A stretch of DNA of 64,000 bases from Phycisphaerae bacterium (lineage in GTDB: Bacteria; Planctomycetota; Phycisphaerae; UBA1845; PWPN01), in the NCBI GenBank assembly GCA_035384605.1, contig DAOOIV010000008.1:27259-91258 (forward strand). Reading direction: 5' to 3'. The position numbers and the translations under genes are program-made. Every line of letters begins with the position of its first letter. Position 1 is the stretch's first letter. Below, piece after piece: positions 55,268 through 63,951 of this stretch. Below the pieces are notes generated by a model, which saw only the letters and a program-made list of their open reading frames with translations, searched no databases and was not told the origin of the DNA.

Positions 55268-55924
55268 ATGAGCACTAGCCCTGCAAAACGCGTTGGGATC
55301 GGCCGGTCCTTTGTGGCCGGTTGCTGCGCGGGCATCCCGGCAGGGGTGATACTTGCCTATCTGGCCCCGATGCCGTTTTACCTCGGCCTGTTCTTCTTCT
55401 TGGTTCTCGGGCTGGTGATCGGCGCGATCATGTTTCGTTTCGGCCGAGGTGCCGTTCCGGTTCGCCCGCTGACGTTGAACCTGATCGGATCGGCGGTCGT
55501 GCTCCTGACTTGGAGCACCACGCTCGTCACCGAGTACGCGACCCTCCCCCGACTGGTCGCCCGGCGGACCGAGACCTCCATGTTCCGCCGTCTGACGCCG
55601 CAGCAGAAGGCTGAAGTTGCCGCCAAGAGCCGTCAGCACGTCATGAGCCGGCTCCTGGGACGCCCTTTTGACGAAGGCCTCGGCGATTGGCTGGCCGGCT
55701 TCCCGAAATACCTCCGGTGGATCGCCCAAGACGGCACAATGGAATGCCCACGCGTAGTGGACCCCACAACGTTCACCTTCAAAGCCGGCCAGAGCAAAGC
55801 TTCCTGGGTCTTTCGCGTAGTTGTCTCAATGGCCTTGCTGGCGTTCGCTGTTCTCTCCCAGTACCTGCTCCTGGCCCGGACCACAAAGGACCAACCTTCA
55901 ATTGACGCCATTCCGTCCAAGTAG
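55268..55924 (+). CDS. Membrane protein of unknown function
   Basis: 218 residues from ATG 55268. Hydrophobic segments: FVAGCCAGIPAGVILAYLAP, FYLGLFFFLVLGLVIGAIMF, LTLNLIGSAVVLLTWSTTLV and, at the end, VVVSMALLAFAVLSQYLLLA. The loop between the third and fourth segments (about 95-185) is soluble and contains MECPRVVDPTTFTFKAGQ. No family recognised. It follows the CBS gene on the same strand after about 100 bases. Confidence 0.75.
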   Translation: MSTSPAKRVGIGRSFVAGCCAGIPAGVILAYLAPMPFYLGLFFFLVLGLVIGAIMFRFGRGAVPVRPLTLNLIGSAVVLLTWSTTLVTEYATLPRLVARRTETSMFRRLTPQQKAEVAAKSRQHVMSRLLGRPFDEGLGDWLAGFPKYLRWIAQDGTMECPRVVDPTTFTFKAGQSKASWVFRVVVSMALLAFAVLSQYLLLARTTKDQPSIDAIPSK

Positions 55925-56175
55925 CGCAGGCACGCAAGCCGGCTTCCTCAGGGGCAATCGCTTGTCCGCGACGTCACTCGGCGGATGGCGCGCTGTCGAA
56001 GGCAAGCCGTAACTGCTTGTCACAGCGAATCTCCCGGCCGCCTGAGGAGGCCGCCGCGCAATTGCCACGGCGGCAGAAGCCCTCTATAATCGCCGTCTCC
56101 TGGAGAATATCCGGCCGAGCGGGCGGGGTTATCCGCACAGGCCACGTGAAACCAGAGCCACATGGAACCCTGGCC

Positions 56176-57363
56176 ATGAGTCTTGTCCCTCCGAACCTGA
56201 GTCTCAGTCTCTTCCGTGGGGACTGGTGCGCATTCTGCGCGCATGTTTCTGGATCGCAGAGCGCTTGGGTTGCGGCCCGCAAAAAGGCGGTCCGCCTTAG
56301 CTTTCTTGCCCGTCCCGGCGTTTGTCTGCTGGCTCTGGCGGTTGCCGGCGCTTGCCCCATGGAACTACGGGCCGGCGAGGTGCCCGTTCCGCCGAAACGG
56401 CATGCAGAGCACCTTGTTTTCAACGAGAAGACCGGAGAATGGGAATACGGCGTTGAGCCGATTCCCGGAACTGAGGACGGCGACCTGGACATCGCCCGCC
56501 AGTGGCTGGCTCAGGGTGAATATAAGACAACCTGCAAGATCGTCAGGGACTGGATGAAGCAATACGGCAGTGATGCCCCGCGATACCCTGAGGCACTGTA
56601 CCTCTATGGCACTGCGTACCTGGAGCGAGGCCTGTACCGGCAGGCCCACAAGGCCTACCAGGAACTGCTCGACAACTATCCGGGTTCGCAGTACGCCGAG
56701 TCGGCGCTCTCCCAGGAGTTCCGCATCGCCGAGCAATACATGGCCGGCAAGCGAAAGCGCATCTGGGGCGGTCTGTTGTGGTTCAGGGACCGCGAGGGCG
56801 GCATCGCGATCATGGATGACTTGGTTGCCAACTACTCCGACACCCCCTTGGCGGAAATGGCCCAGATGGCCAAGGCCGAGTATTACTTCAGTCGCGGCGA
56901 GCTCGATCTCGCCGAATCCGAGTACGCCACATTCGCACGCGAGTATCCCCGCAGCCGCTGGCATGCCCGAGCCCTGCTGATGAGCGCCCGATGCGCCCAA
57001 GGCCGCTTCGCGGGTATCAAGTTCGACGAGGCCCCATTGATCGAGGCGGAAGAGCGCTACCGTCAGTACCTGCGGGAATACCCGGCGGCCGCCGAGCGCG
57101 ATGAGGTGTCGACGACGATCCAACAGATTACGGCCACTCGGGCGGACAAAACGCTCGACATCGGTAAGTTCTACGAGAAAACCGAAAAGTTTCAGGCCGC
57201 GAGGTTCTACTACCGGGAAATCATCATCCGCTGGCCCAAGACGCCTGCGGCCCTCGAGGCCCGCAACCGGCTGGCGGCCATCGGCGAGCCTCTCGAGGAA
57301 CCCGCGATCCTCGAGCCGCAGGCCTCAACCAACGCCGTCCGTCATCAGGAGACGCAGCGCTGA
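56176..57363 (+). CDS. BamD-like TPR outer-membrane assembly lipoprotein
   Basis: About 395 residues if started at ATG 56176. A lipoprotein-type signal (VCLLALAVAGAC, about 49-60) leads into tetratricopeptide-like repeats: DGDLDIARQWLAQGEYKTTC, ALYLYGTAYLERGLYRQAHK, MAKAEYYFSRGELDLAESEY and KFYEKTEKFQAARFYYREII. This is the BamD/YfiO-like architecture, and the LptE-like gene follows with a one-base overlap. The N-terminal 45 residues are translated from a dispersed repeat (copy C), so the native start may have been lost or lies inside the repeat; the start is uncertain. A role in outer-membrane protein assembly is inferred. Confidence 0.78.
   Translation: MSLVPPNLSLSLFRGDWCAFCAHVSGSQSAWVAARKKAVRLSFLARPGVCLLALAVAGACPMELRAGEVPVPPKRHAEHLVFNEKTGEWEYGVEPIPGTEDGDLDIARQWLAQGEYKTTCKIVRDWMKQYGSDAPRYPEALYLYGTAYLERGLYRQAHKAYQELLDNYPGSQYAESALSQEFRIAEQYMAGKRKRIWGGLLWFRDREGGIAIMDDLVANYSDTPLAEMAQMAKAEYYFSRGELDLAESEYATFAREYPRSRWHARALLMSARCAQGRFAGIKFDEAPLIEAEERYRQYLREYPAAAERDEVSTTIQQITATRADKTLDIGKFYEKTEKFQAARFYYREIIIRWPKTPAALEARNRLAAIGEPLEEPAILEPQASTNAVRHQETQR
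56215..56299. repeat. Dispersed 85-bp repeat, copy C
   Basis: Third copy of the repeat at 15132 and 19304, same orientation, ending in AAGGCGGTCCGCCTT. It lies across the signal-peptide coding end of the BamD-like gene, where it is read in frame. Confidence 0.8.
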
Positions 57364-57893
57364 TGCAACCTACATCTCATCATCATCGATCTGTCGCCGC
57401 CCTCGATATCGGACGTCTGGCCCTTCTGGCCGGGAGCCTCCTGGTTTGCGGGTGCGGCTACAGTAACGAGTCGCTGCATCCCCAGACGATCCGTACCGTG
57501 TACGTGGAGATGTTCCAGTCCCGGGAATTCCGCCGCGGCATCGAGTTCGAGCTGACCGAGGCCCTGCGAAAGGAAATCAACGTCTCCACCCCATACACGA
57601 ACGCCCCACCCGAAAAAGCCGATACCATTCTGTCGGGGGAAGTCCTGGAATGGCGGGAATCTTCCCTCGGCTGGGATCCGATCGCCATCCGACCGCGCGA
57701 GACGGCAGCCACATTGATCGTCCGCTACCGATGGAAGGATGTCAGGACGGGCAAGCTGCTGCGGGACCGTCCGCGGTTTGTCACCACCGTGACTTATGTG
57801 CGGCCGGCCGGCGAAACGGCGGCCGAAGGCAGACTGGACGCGGTCAGCAAGCTGGCACGAAACATCGTCGGCGACATGGAAAACAGTTGGTAG
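57363..57893 (+). CDS. lptE: LptE-like LPS-assembly lipoprotein
   Basis: 176 residues. The signal ends in LLVCGCGYSNES (lipobox cysteine about 34-36). The body has the LptE pattern: LHPQTIRTVYVEMFQSREFR, GIEFELTEALRKEINV and ADTILSGEVLEWRESS, with a strand-rich C-terminal half. LptE plugs the LptD barrel that places lipopolysaccharide in the outer membrane. The ATG overlaps the BamD-like stop by one base. Sequence identity within this family is low, so the call rests on architecture. Confidence 0.8.
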   Translation: MQPTSHHHRSVAALDIGRLALLAGSLLVCGCGYSNESLHPQTIRTVYVEMFQSREFRRGIEFELTEALRKEINVSTPYTNAPPEKADTILSGEVLEWRESSLGWDPIAIRPRETAATLIVRYRWKDVRTGKLLRDRPRFVTTVTYVRPAGETAAEGRLDAVSKLARNIVGDMENSW

Positions 57894-57970
57894 TCCGAAT
57901 AACATGAAGGCGGGGGAAGGACGCCAGTTGCGGCGCCTGCCCGTCGACACGCCGACCGAGGAAGCACCGG

Positions 57971-59995
57971 ATGTCTGAAAACCCGTCCGACCGCGATGAT
58001 CGCCAGGGATCAAGGCCTCCCGGACCGCCCATGCGCATGTCCCGCGGTCTGTTCGGATGGGCGGCCTCGATCATCATCTTCGTCTTCCTCGCTTTCTACC
58101 TCATGTCTAACGCCGGCCAGCGCCGTGAATTGACCGTGGACCAGTTCTGGAAAGAGCTGGCGGACAACAACATCCAGGAACTGGTCATCCAGGCCAACAA
58201 CAACACCATCCGAGGCAAGCTCAAGAACACCCAGGGCAAGGACCAGCCGCCGGACTTCGAGGTCAGCTGGGACAAATCCGCCTTCAACGATGCCTTCTGG
58301 ACCGAGTTGCGGGCGTCCGGCGTCCGTTACAGGATCGACCAGACCGGCGGGGCGCTCTTCAATATCCTGATCAACTTGCTGCCCTGGCTCCTGGTCATCG
58401 CGTTCGCCTGGTTCTTCGTCTTCCGCCAACTCCGCGGAGTCGGCGGCGGACCGGGAGGTATGCTGGGCAACTTCGGCCGATCCCGACATCGCGTGACCAC
58501 CAAGGAGCATACCAACATCACCTTCGCCGACGTCGCGGGCATCGACGAGGCCAAGGAGGAGTGCGCCGAGATCATCGAGTTCCTCAAGAACCCCAAGAAG
58601 TTCCAGCGGCTCGGGGCCCGTATTCCGCGCGGCGTGCTGCTGGTCGGCGATCCGGGCTGCGGCAAAACGCTGTTGGCCAAAGCCATCGCCGGCGAGGCGG
58701 ACGTGCCGTTCTTCAGCATCTCGGGCAGCGATTTCGTGGAGATGTTCGTCGGCGTCGGTGCCTCGCGCGTGCGCGATCTGTTCAAGCAGGCAAAGGACAA
58801 CTCGCCTTGCATCATCTTTCTGGATGAAATCGACGCCGTCGGCCGTCGCCGCGGAGCAGGCTTCACCAGCGGCGGACACGACGAAAGGGAACAGACGCTC
58901 AACGCCATCCTCGTCGAGATGGACGGCTTCGACACTTCCGATCAGGTGGTGGTCATCGCCGCTACGAACCGGGCGGACGTGTTGGATCCGGCACTGGTAA
59001 GGCCCGGGCGTTTCGACCGGCAGGTCTTCGTGCCCCTGGCCGACGTCAAGGGCCGGCTGGAAATCCTTAAGGTCCACGCCAAGAAGGTGAAGCTCGGCCC
59101 GGACGTGGATCTGAATAAGCTGGCCCGCGGCACGCCGATGTTCAGCGGGGCGGACCTCGCGGCGATCATCAATGAGGCGGCCTTGCTGGCCACTATGGCC
59201 AACAAGGATTACGTCGAAATGGAGGATCTCGAGGAGGCTCGTGACAAGGTCCGATGGGGCCGGGCCAAGAAGAGCCGCGTGGTGGATGAGAAGGAACGGA
59301 TCGCCACCGCCTACCACGAAGCCGGCCACGCCGTGGCCCAATGCCTGTTGCCCGACGCCGATCCTCTGCACAAAGTAAGTATCATACCCCGCGGCCCCTA
59401 CGGCGGTGCCTCATTCTCGTTGCCCGAAAAGGACCGCACAACTTACAGCAGCAAGTGGCTCAACGCACAGTTGCGCATTCTCTGCGCCGGACGCATCGCC
59501 GAGGAAATCACCTGCAACGACGTCAACACGGGGGCCTCTGCTGACATTCGACAGGCCACCGAAACGGCTCGCCGCATGGTTGCCGAGTGGGGCATGAGCG
59601 ACCGCGTGGGCTTCATCTACTACGGCGACGATCCCTCCCGCAAGACGATGTGGGTCGACCTGCCCGGAGGCAAGGAGTATTCCGAGGAAACCGCCCGGTT
59701 GATCGACCAGGAAGTTCAGCGCGTGCTCAGCGAGGCTTATACCGACACCCGTCGGCTGCTGACCGAGAATCGTCAGAAACTGGAGGCAGTAGCCCAGGCC
59801 CTCCTGAAGTACGAGACGCTCGATGCCGCTGAGGTTCACGCGTTGCTGAGGGGTGAAAGCCTCGATCGCCCCACGGTGTCCGATCTGCTGGACGCTGCTC
59901 ACGCGGGAATCGGCGTCCGCGCTTCGGCCGGTCCGGGTACCTCGAAGTCTTCACAGCCTGAGTTCGGCTCGGGGCCGCTGCCCCAGCCGGGATGA
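57971..59995 (+). CDS. ftsH: ATP-dependent zinc metalloprotease FtsH
   Basis: 674 residues. Two membrane segments (GWAASIIIFVFLAFYLMSN, about 30-48; ILINLLPWLLVIAFAWFFVF, about 132-151) flank the FtsH extracellular domain. The AAA+ core has GDPGCGKTLLAKAI (about 226-239), IIFLDEIDAVGRRRGAG and the second region of homology ATNRADVLDPALVRPGRFDR. The protease site is YHEAGHAVAQ (about 448-457) with the third zinc ligand in the DVNTGASADI region. It degrades unneeded membrane and soluble proteins. The long Pro-rich N-terminus (DRQGSRPPGPPMRMSRG) is typical of planctomycete FtsH. Confidence 0.97.
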   Translation: MSENPSDRDDRQGSRPPGPPMRMSRGLFGWAASIIIFVFLAFYLMSNAGQRRELTVDQFWKELADNNIQELVIQANNNTIRGKLKNTQGKDQPPDFEVSWDKSAFNDAFWTELRASGVRYRIDQTGGALFNILINLLPWLLVIAFAWFFVFRQLRGVGGGPGGMLGNFGRSRHRVTTKEHTNITFADVAGIDEAKEECAEIIEFLKNPKKFQRLGARIPRGVLLVGDPGCGKTLLAKAIAGEADVPFFSISGSDFVEMFVGVGASRVRDLFKQAKDNSPCIIFLDEIDAVGRRRGAGFTSGGHDEREQTLNAILVEMDGFDTSDQVVVIAATNRADVLDPALVRPGRFDRQVFVPLADVKGRLEILKVHAKKVKLGPDVDLNKLARGTPMFSGADLAAIINEAALLATMANKDYVEMEDLEEARDKVRWGRAKKSRVVDEKERIATAYHEAGHAVAQCLLPDADPLHKVSIIPRGPYGGASFSLPEKDRTTYSSKWLNAQLRILCAGRIAEEITCNDVNTGASADIRQATETARRMVAEWGMSDRVGFIYYGDDPSRKTMWVDLPGGKEYSEETARLIDQEVQRVLSEAYTDTRRLLTENRQKLEAVAQALLKYETLDAAEVHALLRGESLDRPTVSDLLDAAHAGIGVRASAGPGTSKSSQPEFGSGPLPQPG

Positions 59996-60038
59996 GATGA
60001 GCGTCATCGATGCTTTCTGAACCCTGCGGAGATCGTGC

Positions 60039-60500
60039 ATGGCCAACGCCGAAATCATTCCCGTCGGGATGAACGACCTGCCGCTCATCGTCGATCTCTA
60101 CAACGAGATCTTTCGCCCGGGCCGCGAGCACGCTTTCTTCGCTCATCGTCTGGGCACACAGCGCAACCCGTTGCTTCTCCTCGCCCAGGTCCAGAAGCGC
60201 CCGGTCGGCTTTGCCCTCGGTTACGAGCTCAAGCAGAGCACGTTTTACTGCTGGTACATCGGCGTCTTGCCGGAATTCCGACGCGCCGGCGTCGCCTCCC
60301 AGATGATGGAGGCCATGACGGCATGGGCTCGCGACCAGGGTTACCAGATCATCCGCTTCGAGTGCTACAACCGACATCGCCCGATGCTTCACGTCGCCAT
60401 CCGGCAGAACTACAACGTCGTCGGCATTCGGTATGACGCCGACGCCGAGGACAATCTGATTATTCTCGAACAAAACGTTAATGAAGAAGCTGCCGATTAG
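60039..60500 (+). CDS. GNAT-family N-acetyltransferase
   Basis: 153 residues. The acetyl-CoA loop is WYIGVLPEFRRAGVASQMME (about 68-87; RxxGxA), with QIIRFECYNRHRPMLHVAIR as the C-terminal helix-strand. The N-terminal part (PVGMNDLPLIVDLYNEIFRP) is the usual first strand and helix. Substrate unknown; the fold and length fit a small-molecule or protein acetylase. It follows ftsH by 43 bases. Confidence 0.9.
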   Translation: MANAEIIPVGMNDLPLIVDLYNEIFRPGREHAFFAHRLGTQRNPLLLLAQVQKRPVGFALGYELKQSTFYCWYIGVLPEFRRAGVASQMMEAMTAWARDQGYQIIRFECYNRHRPMLHVAIRQNYNVVGIRYDADAEDNLIILEQNVNEEAAD

Positions 60501-60762
60501 CATCAACGGTCGCAAGCGGGCAAACCCGCGCGCGGATTCACGACCAACTGGGTCTGATAACTCGCCGACGGACGCGAGACACGCCCTGTTGCAGTCAGGG
60601 TGAGATCAGTGAGAGTCCCGGCCGGCGGGCCGCCCAGGCGTTTCGCGAGTGAATGCGGCGGCCGGCGTGTCAGCGGAGCCGCGACCGACTCGGAGTTCGA
60701 CCGCTGCGGCCCAACGTGAGCTGCACGCACGAAATGCGGCCGCGGCAAACAGGAGCCTTTCA
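60501..60762. other. Intergenic before pfkA
   Basis: 262 bases. The pfkA frame is open through most of it but without family resemblance. Contains AGGAG eight bases before the pfkA start. No terminator or operator recognised. Confidence 0.3.
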
Positions 60763-61875
60763 ATGGCTGACGAGAATCGAATTGAACGCATCGGCATCTT
60801 GACCGGCGGCGGAGACTGCCCCGGACTCAACGCGGTGATCCGAGCGGTCGCCAAGGCAGCGATGCATCAACATGGCTTGGAGGTCTGGGGAATCGAAGAC
60901 GGTTTCCTCGGCCTCATCCGCAACCGTATGCGGCTCTTGGGCCGCGACGACGTGTCCAACATCCTGACGCGAGGCGGCACCATCCTGGGCACCTCGAACA
61001 CCGCCAATCCGTCGCGTTTCGCGGTGGGCATCGACGAACAAGGAAATCCGGTTGTTCAGGATGTCACCCAGCGAGTCATCGAGCACATCGCCGAACGACA
61101 GCTTGATGTGATTGTCTGCGTCGGAGGCGATGGAACAATGTCCGGTGCGGCGAGCCTCATTCAGCACGGTGTCCGATGCGTCGGGGTGCCCAAAACCATC
61201 GATAATGATCTCATGCACACGGAAATCACCTTCGGCTTCCTGACCGCGGTAAACACCGCCACCGAGGCTCTCGACCGCATCCACACCACCGCATCCAGCC
61301 ACCATCGCGTAATGCTCGTCGAGATCATGGGACGAAATGCCGGCTGGCTGGCATTGACCAGCGGCCTGGCCAGCGGGGCGGACGTCATCCTCATCCCCGA
61401 GATTCCCTACAGTCTTGAGGCCATCTGCGACTACTGTCTCAACCGCAGCAAGCGAGGCAAGTCATTCACCATCATCGCGGTGTCTGAGGGAGCCAGACCT
61501 ATTGGAGGCGAACAGACGGTCGACCGCGTGGTCGCCGGTAGCCCCGACCCGATCCGCCTCGGCGGCGTCAGTAACGTCCTTTGCAAACAGATCGAGGCCG
61601 CGACGCGCCTCGAGTGCCGCGCGACCATTCTCGGACACGTCCAGCGCGGCGGCACGCCGGTGCCCGCCGACCGTGTCCTGGGCACGCTCTTCGGACACAA
61701 AGCCCTCGAACTGGCCCTCGCCGGAAAGTTCAACGAAATCGTGGTCAGCCAGAACGGGCGAATCACCAGCGTGCCCATCGAGTCCGTGGCCGGCCGGCAG
61801 CGACTGGTGCCCCTGGATCACCCGCTGATCGCGGCAGCCCGATCCGTGGGAACCAGCTTCGGCGACGGCCTGTGA
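60763..61875 (+). CDS. pfkA: 6-phosphofructokinase
   Basis: 370 residues from ATG 60763 after AGGAG; the longer frame to 60649 has no site. Converts fructose-6-phosphate to the 1,6-bisphosphate in glycolysis. Motifs: GILTGGGDCPGLNAVIRAVA (about 11-30), VCVGGDGTMSGAA, VPKTIDNDLMHTEITFGFLT (catalytic TIDND), EIMGRNAGWLALTSG and ILGHVQRGGTPVPADR. The phosphoryl-donor positions are GGDGT (Gly, ATP-type) and PKTIDND (Lys, often PPi-type), the mixed signature of group III enzymes, so donor specificity is uncertain. Confidence 0.94.
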   Translation: MADENRIERIGILTGGGDCPGLNAVIRAVAKAAMHQHGLEVWGIEDGFLGLIRNRMRLLGRDDVSNILTRGGTILGTSNTANPSRFAVGIDEQGNPVVQDVTQRVIEHIAERQLDVIVCVGGDGTMSGAASLIQHGVRCVGVPKTIDNDLMHTEITFGFLTAVNTATEALDRIHTTASSHHRVMLVEIMGRNAGWLALTSGLASGADVILIPEIPYSLEAICDYCLNRSKRGKSFTIIAVSEGARPIGGEQTVDRVVAGSPDPIRLGGVSNVLCKQIEAATRLECRATILGHVQRGGTPVPADRVLGTLFGHKALELALAGKFNEIVVSQNGRITSVPIESVAGRQRLVPLDHPLIAAARSVGTSFGDGL

Positions 61876-61961
61876 GCAGACCCCGCCGACCGACGTCGTG
61901 CATGCTGCCCGCAGACCCGGGGACGATGCCGCATCTTGTGCATGTCTCCGTCGCGCCACGA

Positions 61962-63401
61962 TCATTTCTCGGCGGCCAGCCGGCGCAGGATATCCCAGTA
62001 AGCCCCGCGCATGCCGCGGCCGATCGCATCGGTCAGCACCCGGTTGTCATTGTAGTTGTAGTTGGTCGCGTCTCTGATCCGCGGCGGCGGGAAGAACCGC
62101 TCGTCGCCGGCGATGATGTCGCAGACCAGCGAGCCGGGATCATCGCTGAGACGGCGATCAAAGTAAAAAACCGGTCGCAAGAGGCTGTCATTGTCTTCGA
62201 CGCAGCCCCGCAGATTGGGGTTGGCCGACAGCGGCCCCTGCCTGCGAATCGACTCGGCCAGCGGAGTACCCGGATAAAGCCGCACCCCCGTGGCCGCCCC
62301 GCAGCGGTCGGGATCGAGTCGCCTGACGAACTCGATTGTCTCTCTCACCGACGCCTCGTCCTCGCCCGGGCCTCCTAGAAGCAGGTCGACCATCACCGTG
62401 ATCCCTGCCGCCTTGCAGGCCTGCACCGCGTCGCGAATTGCGTCTCGCCGATAGCTCCTGCCCAGCGCCGCCAGCATGCGGTCGCAACCGCTGTCGGAGC
62501 CGAAGTTGACGCCCACGCAACCGGCCTGCTTCATGGCTAGGGCGAGTTCATCGGAGAACGGGTGCGGACTGCAATAGACATACCACCGGACGCGCTGCCC
62601 CAGCCCCCGCCGGATCATCTCGCGGCAAACCGCCAGGGCGTGATCATACGGAATGTTGAACTCTCCGTCGCACAGGTGCAGCACGTCGACGCCTTGCTTG
62701 AGCAGCGACTCAACCTCATCAGCCACCTGGGTGGGCGGGCGGCAACGCACCTGTCGCCCCTTGGCAACCGGGTCGGCACAGTAGATGCACGACATCGGAC
62801 AGCCTCGCTTGGTCTCGACGTTGCCCTGACCGCCTTCGCGGAAGTAGCGGGCGTTGTCGAGCAGGCTGCGGTCAGGCGAGACGTCGAGAACGGCCGGCGG
62901 CTGAGGCGGATTGAGCATGCACCGGCCGTCGGCTTCGCGCCAAACCAGACCAGGCAGCGTGTGGTAATCCTTATTGCCCGACAGTGCACGAGCCAGCCCC
63001 AGAAAACCCTCCTCGCCATCGCCGATGATGCCGAAATCCGACTTGCAGATGCTCACGATCTCGGCGGGAAAGACGCTGAATCCGCATCCGCCGAGAGCGA
63101 CCGGGGCATCGGTTAGCGTGGGGATCTGCCGCACCAGTTCTGCTAGCTCCGGCACGAAGAACGCGCAACTCGGGTAATAGCAGTCATCCGTATTGCGGAA
63201 CGTCACCCCGATCAGCAGCGGTTCAGCATCGGCCAGGCCCTGCCGCAATGCCTCCGCTGGGTCATCCGCAAAGCACAGATCGATCAGGTGAACCTCAAAC
63301 CCTCCGCGACGCAGACTCCCCGCGACATAGTCCAGGGCCAGCGGCGCGATCGCCGGTTTCATCCGGTTGGAGTTGATCAGTACAACGGGTCGATTCGCCA
63401 T
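61962..63401 (-). CDS. B12-binding-domain radical SAM protein
   Basis: 479 residues from ATG 63401 after GGAGG. An N-terminal Rossmann-type cobalamin-binding-like domain (VVLINSNRMKPAIAPLALDY, then GDGEEGFLGLARAL) leads to the radical SAM core with TKRGCPMSCIYCADPVAKGR (CxxxCxxC, about 198-217), VLHLCDGEFNIP and LLLGGPGEDEASVRETIEFV. The cobalamin-binding DxHxxG motif is not evident in the first domain, so cobalamin use is doubtful. The class often methylates or rearranges unactivated carbons in lipid or antibiotic pathways. The reaction here is unknown. Confidence 0.9.
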   Translation of the reverse strand: MANRPVVLINSNRMKPAIAPLALDYVAGSLRRGGFEVHLIDLCFADDPAEALRQGLADAEPLLIGVTFRNTDDCYYPSCAFFVPELAELVRQIPTLTDAPVALGGCGFSVFPAEIVSICKSDFGIIGDGEEGFLGLARALSGNKDYHTLPGLVWREADGRCMLNPPQPPAVLDVSPDRSLLDNARYFREGGQGNVETKRGCPMSCIYCADPVAKGRQVRCRPPTQVADEVESLLKQGVDVLHLCDGEFNIPYDHALAVCREMIRRGLGQRVRWYVYCSPHPFSDELALAMKQAGCVGVNFGSDSGCDRMLAALGRSYRRDAIRDAVQACKAAGITVMVDLLLGGPGEDEASVRETIEFVRRLDPDRCGAATGVRLYPGTPLAESIRRQGPLSANPNLRGCVEDNDSLLRPVFYFDRRLSDDPGSLVCDIIAGDERFFPPPRIRDATNYNYNDNRVLTDAIGRGMRGAYWDILRRLAAEK

Positions 63402-63483
63402 TTCGAGCCTCCGCGACGCACTATAGCCCGTAAACGAATCGGGTCAACGGAGGGAATCGGCTTCTTCCTGTCGACGACCGCTC

Positions 63484-63900
63484 TCATGCTTCCTTCCGCT
63501 CCGGCAGTTTCCATCCGCATTCCGGGCACACGCCGCTGGTATTGCCGGTCAGGTTGTAGCCGCACCGGCCGCAGAAGCCGGGATCGAGTTCGTACAGCTT
63601 TCCGAAATACTTGTCGGAACGCAGGCTCCGCAGGCCGAAAACACCGCACGCCAATGCGAGAACCAGAAGCGGTAGCATGATCATAAGACCGAGCGTGCCA
63701 TTGCCGCTTTGGCGGAAACTGAAGATCGCCTGGGCGCACACGAACACGGTGAACGCCATGTTCCAGAGCAGGTTGATCTTCGCGTACCTGCGACGTTCGT
63801 TACCTCGGGCCTTGCGGGACTTGATGATCAACACCACGAACACGCAGGCGCACAGAACCGCGATGACGGTAAGACCTATCGAGATATGCAGTGTACTCAA
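63484..63900 (-). CDS. Membrane protein with C-terminal zinc ribbon (planctomycete type)
   Basis: About 138 residues from TTG 63900, seven bases after GGGAG; the frame continues to ATG 63930, which has no site and falls at a hairpin. Hydrophobic segments: IGLTVIAVLCACVFVVLIIK, LLWNMAFTVFVCAQAIFSF and LGLMIMLPLLVLALACGVFG. The C-terminus is a zinc ribbon, CGRCGYNLTGNTSGVCPECG, a motif I associate with many small membrane proteins of Phycisphaerae. Function unknown. Confidence 0.8.
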   Translation of the reverse strand: MSTLHISIGLTVIAVLCACVFVVLIIKSRKARGNERRRYAKINLLWNMAFTVFVCAQAIFSFRQSGNGTLGLMIMLPLLVLALACGVFGLRSLRSDKYFGKLYELDPGFCGRCGYNLTGNTSGVCPECGWKLPERKEA

Positions 63901-63931
63901 TCCGTGACTCCCTATGGCGAGAGGCGCCATT

Positions 63932-63948
63932 GGCGGGCAAAGCCCGCC
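63932..63948. terminator. Perfect hairpin next to the possible intron
   Basis: GGCGGGC-AAA-GCCCGCC, a 7-bp stem with a 3-base loop. It lies upstream of the membrane-protein gene on the minus strand and three bases before the GTGCG of the possible intron. No T run follows on either side, so terminator function is uncertain. Confidence 0.45.
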
Positions 63949-63951
63949 CTA

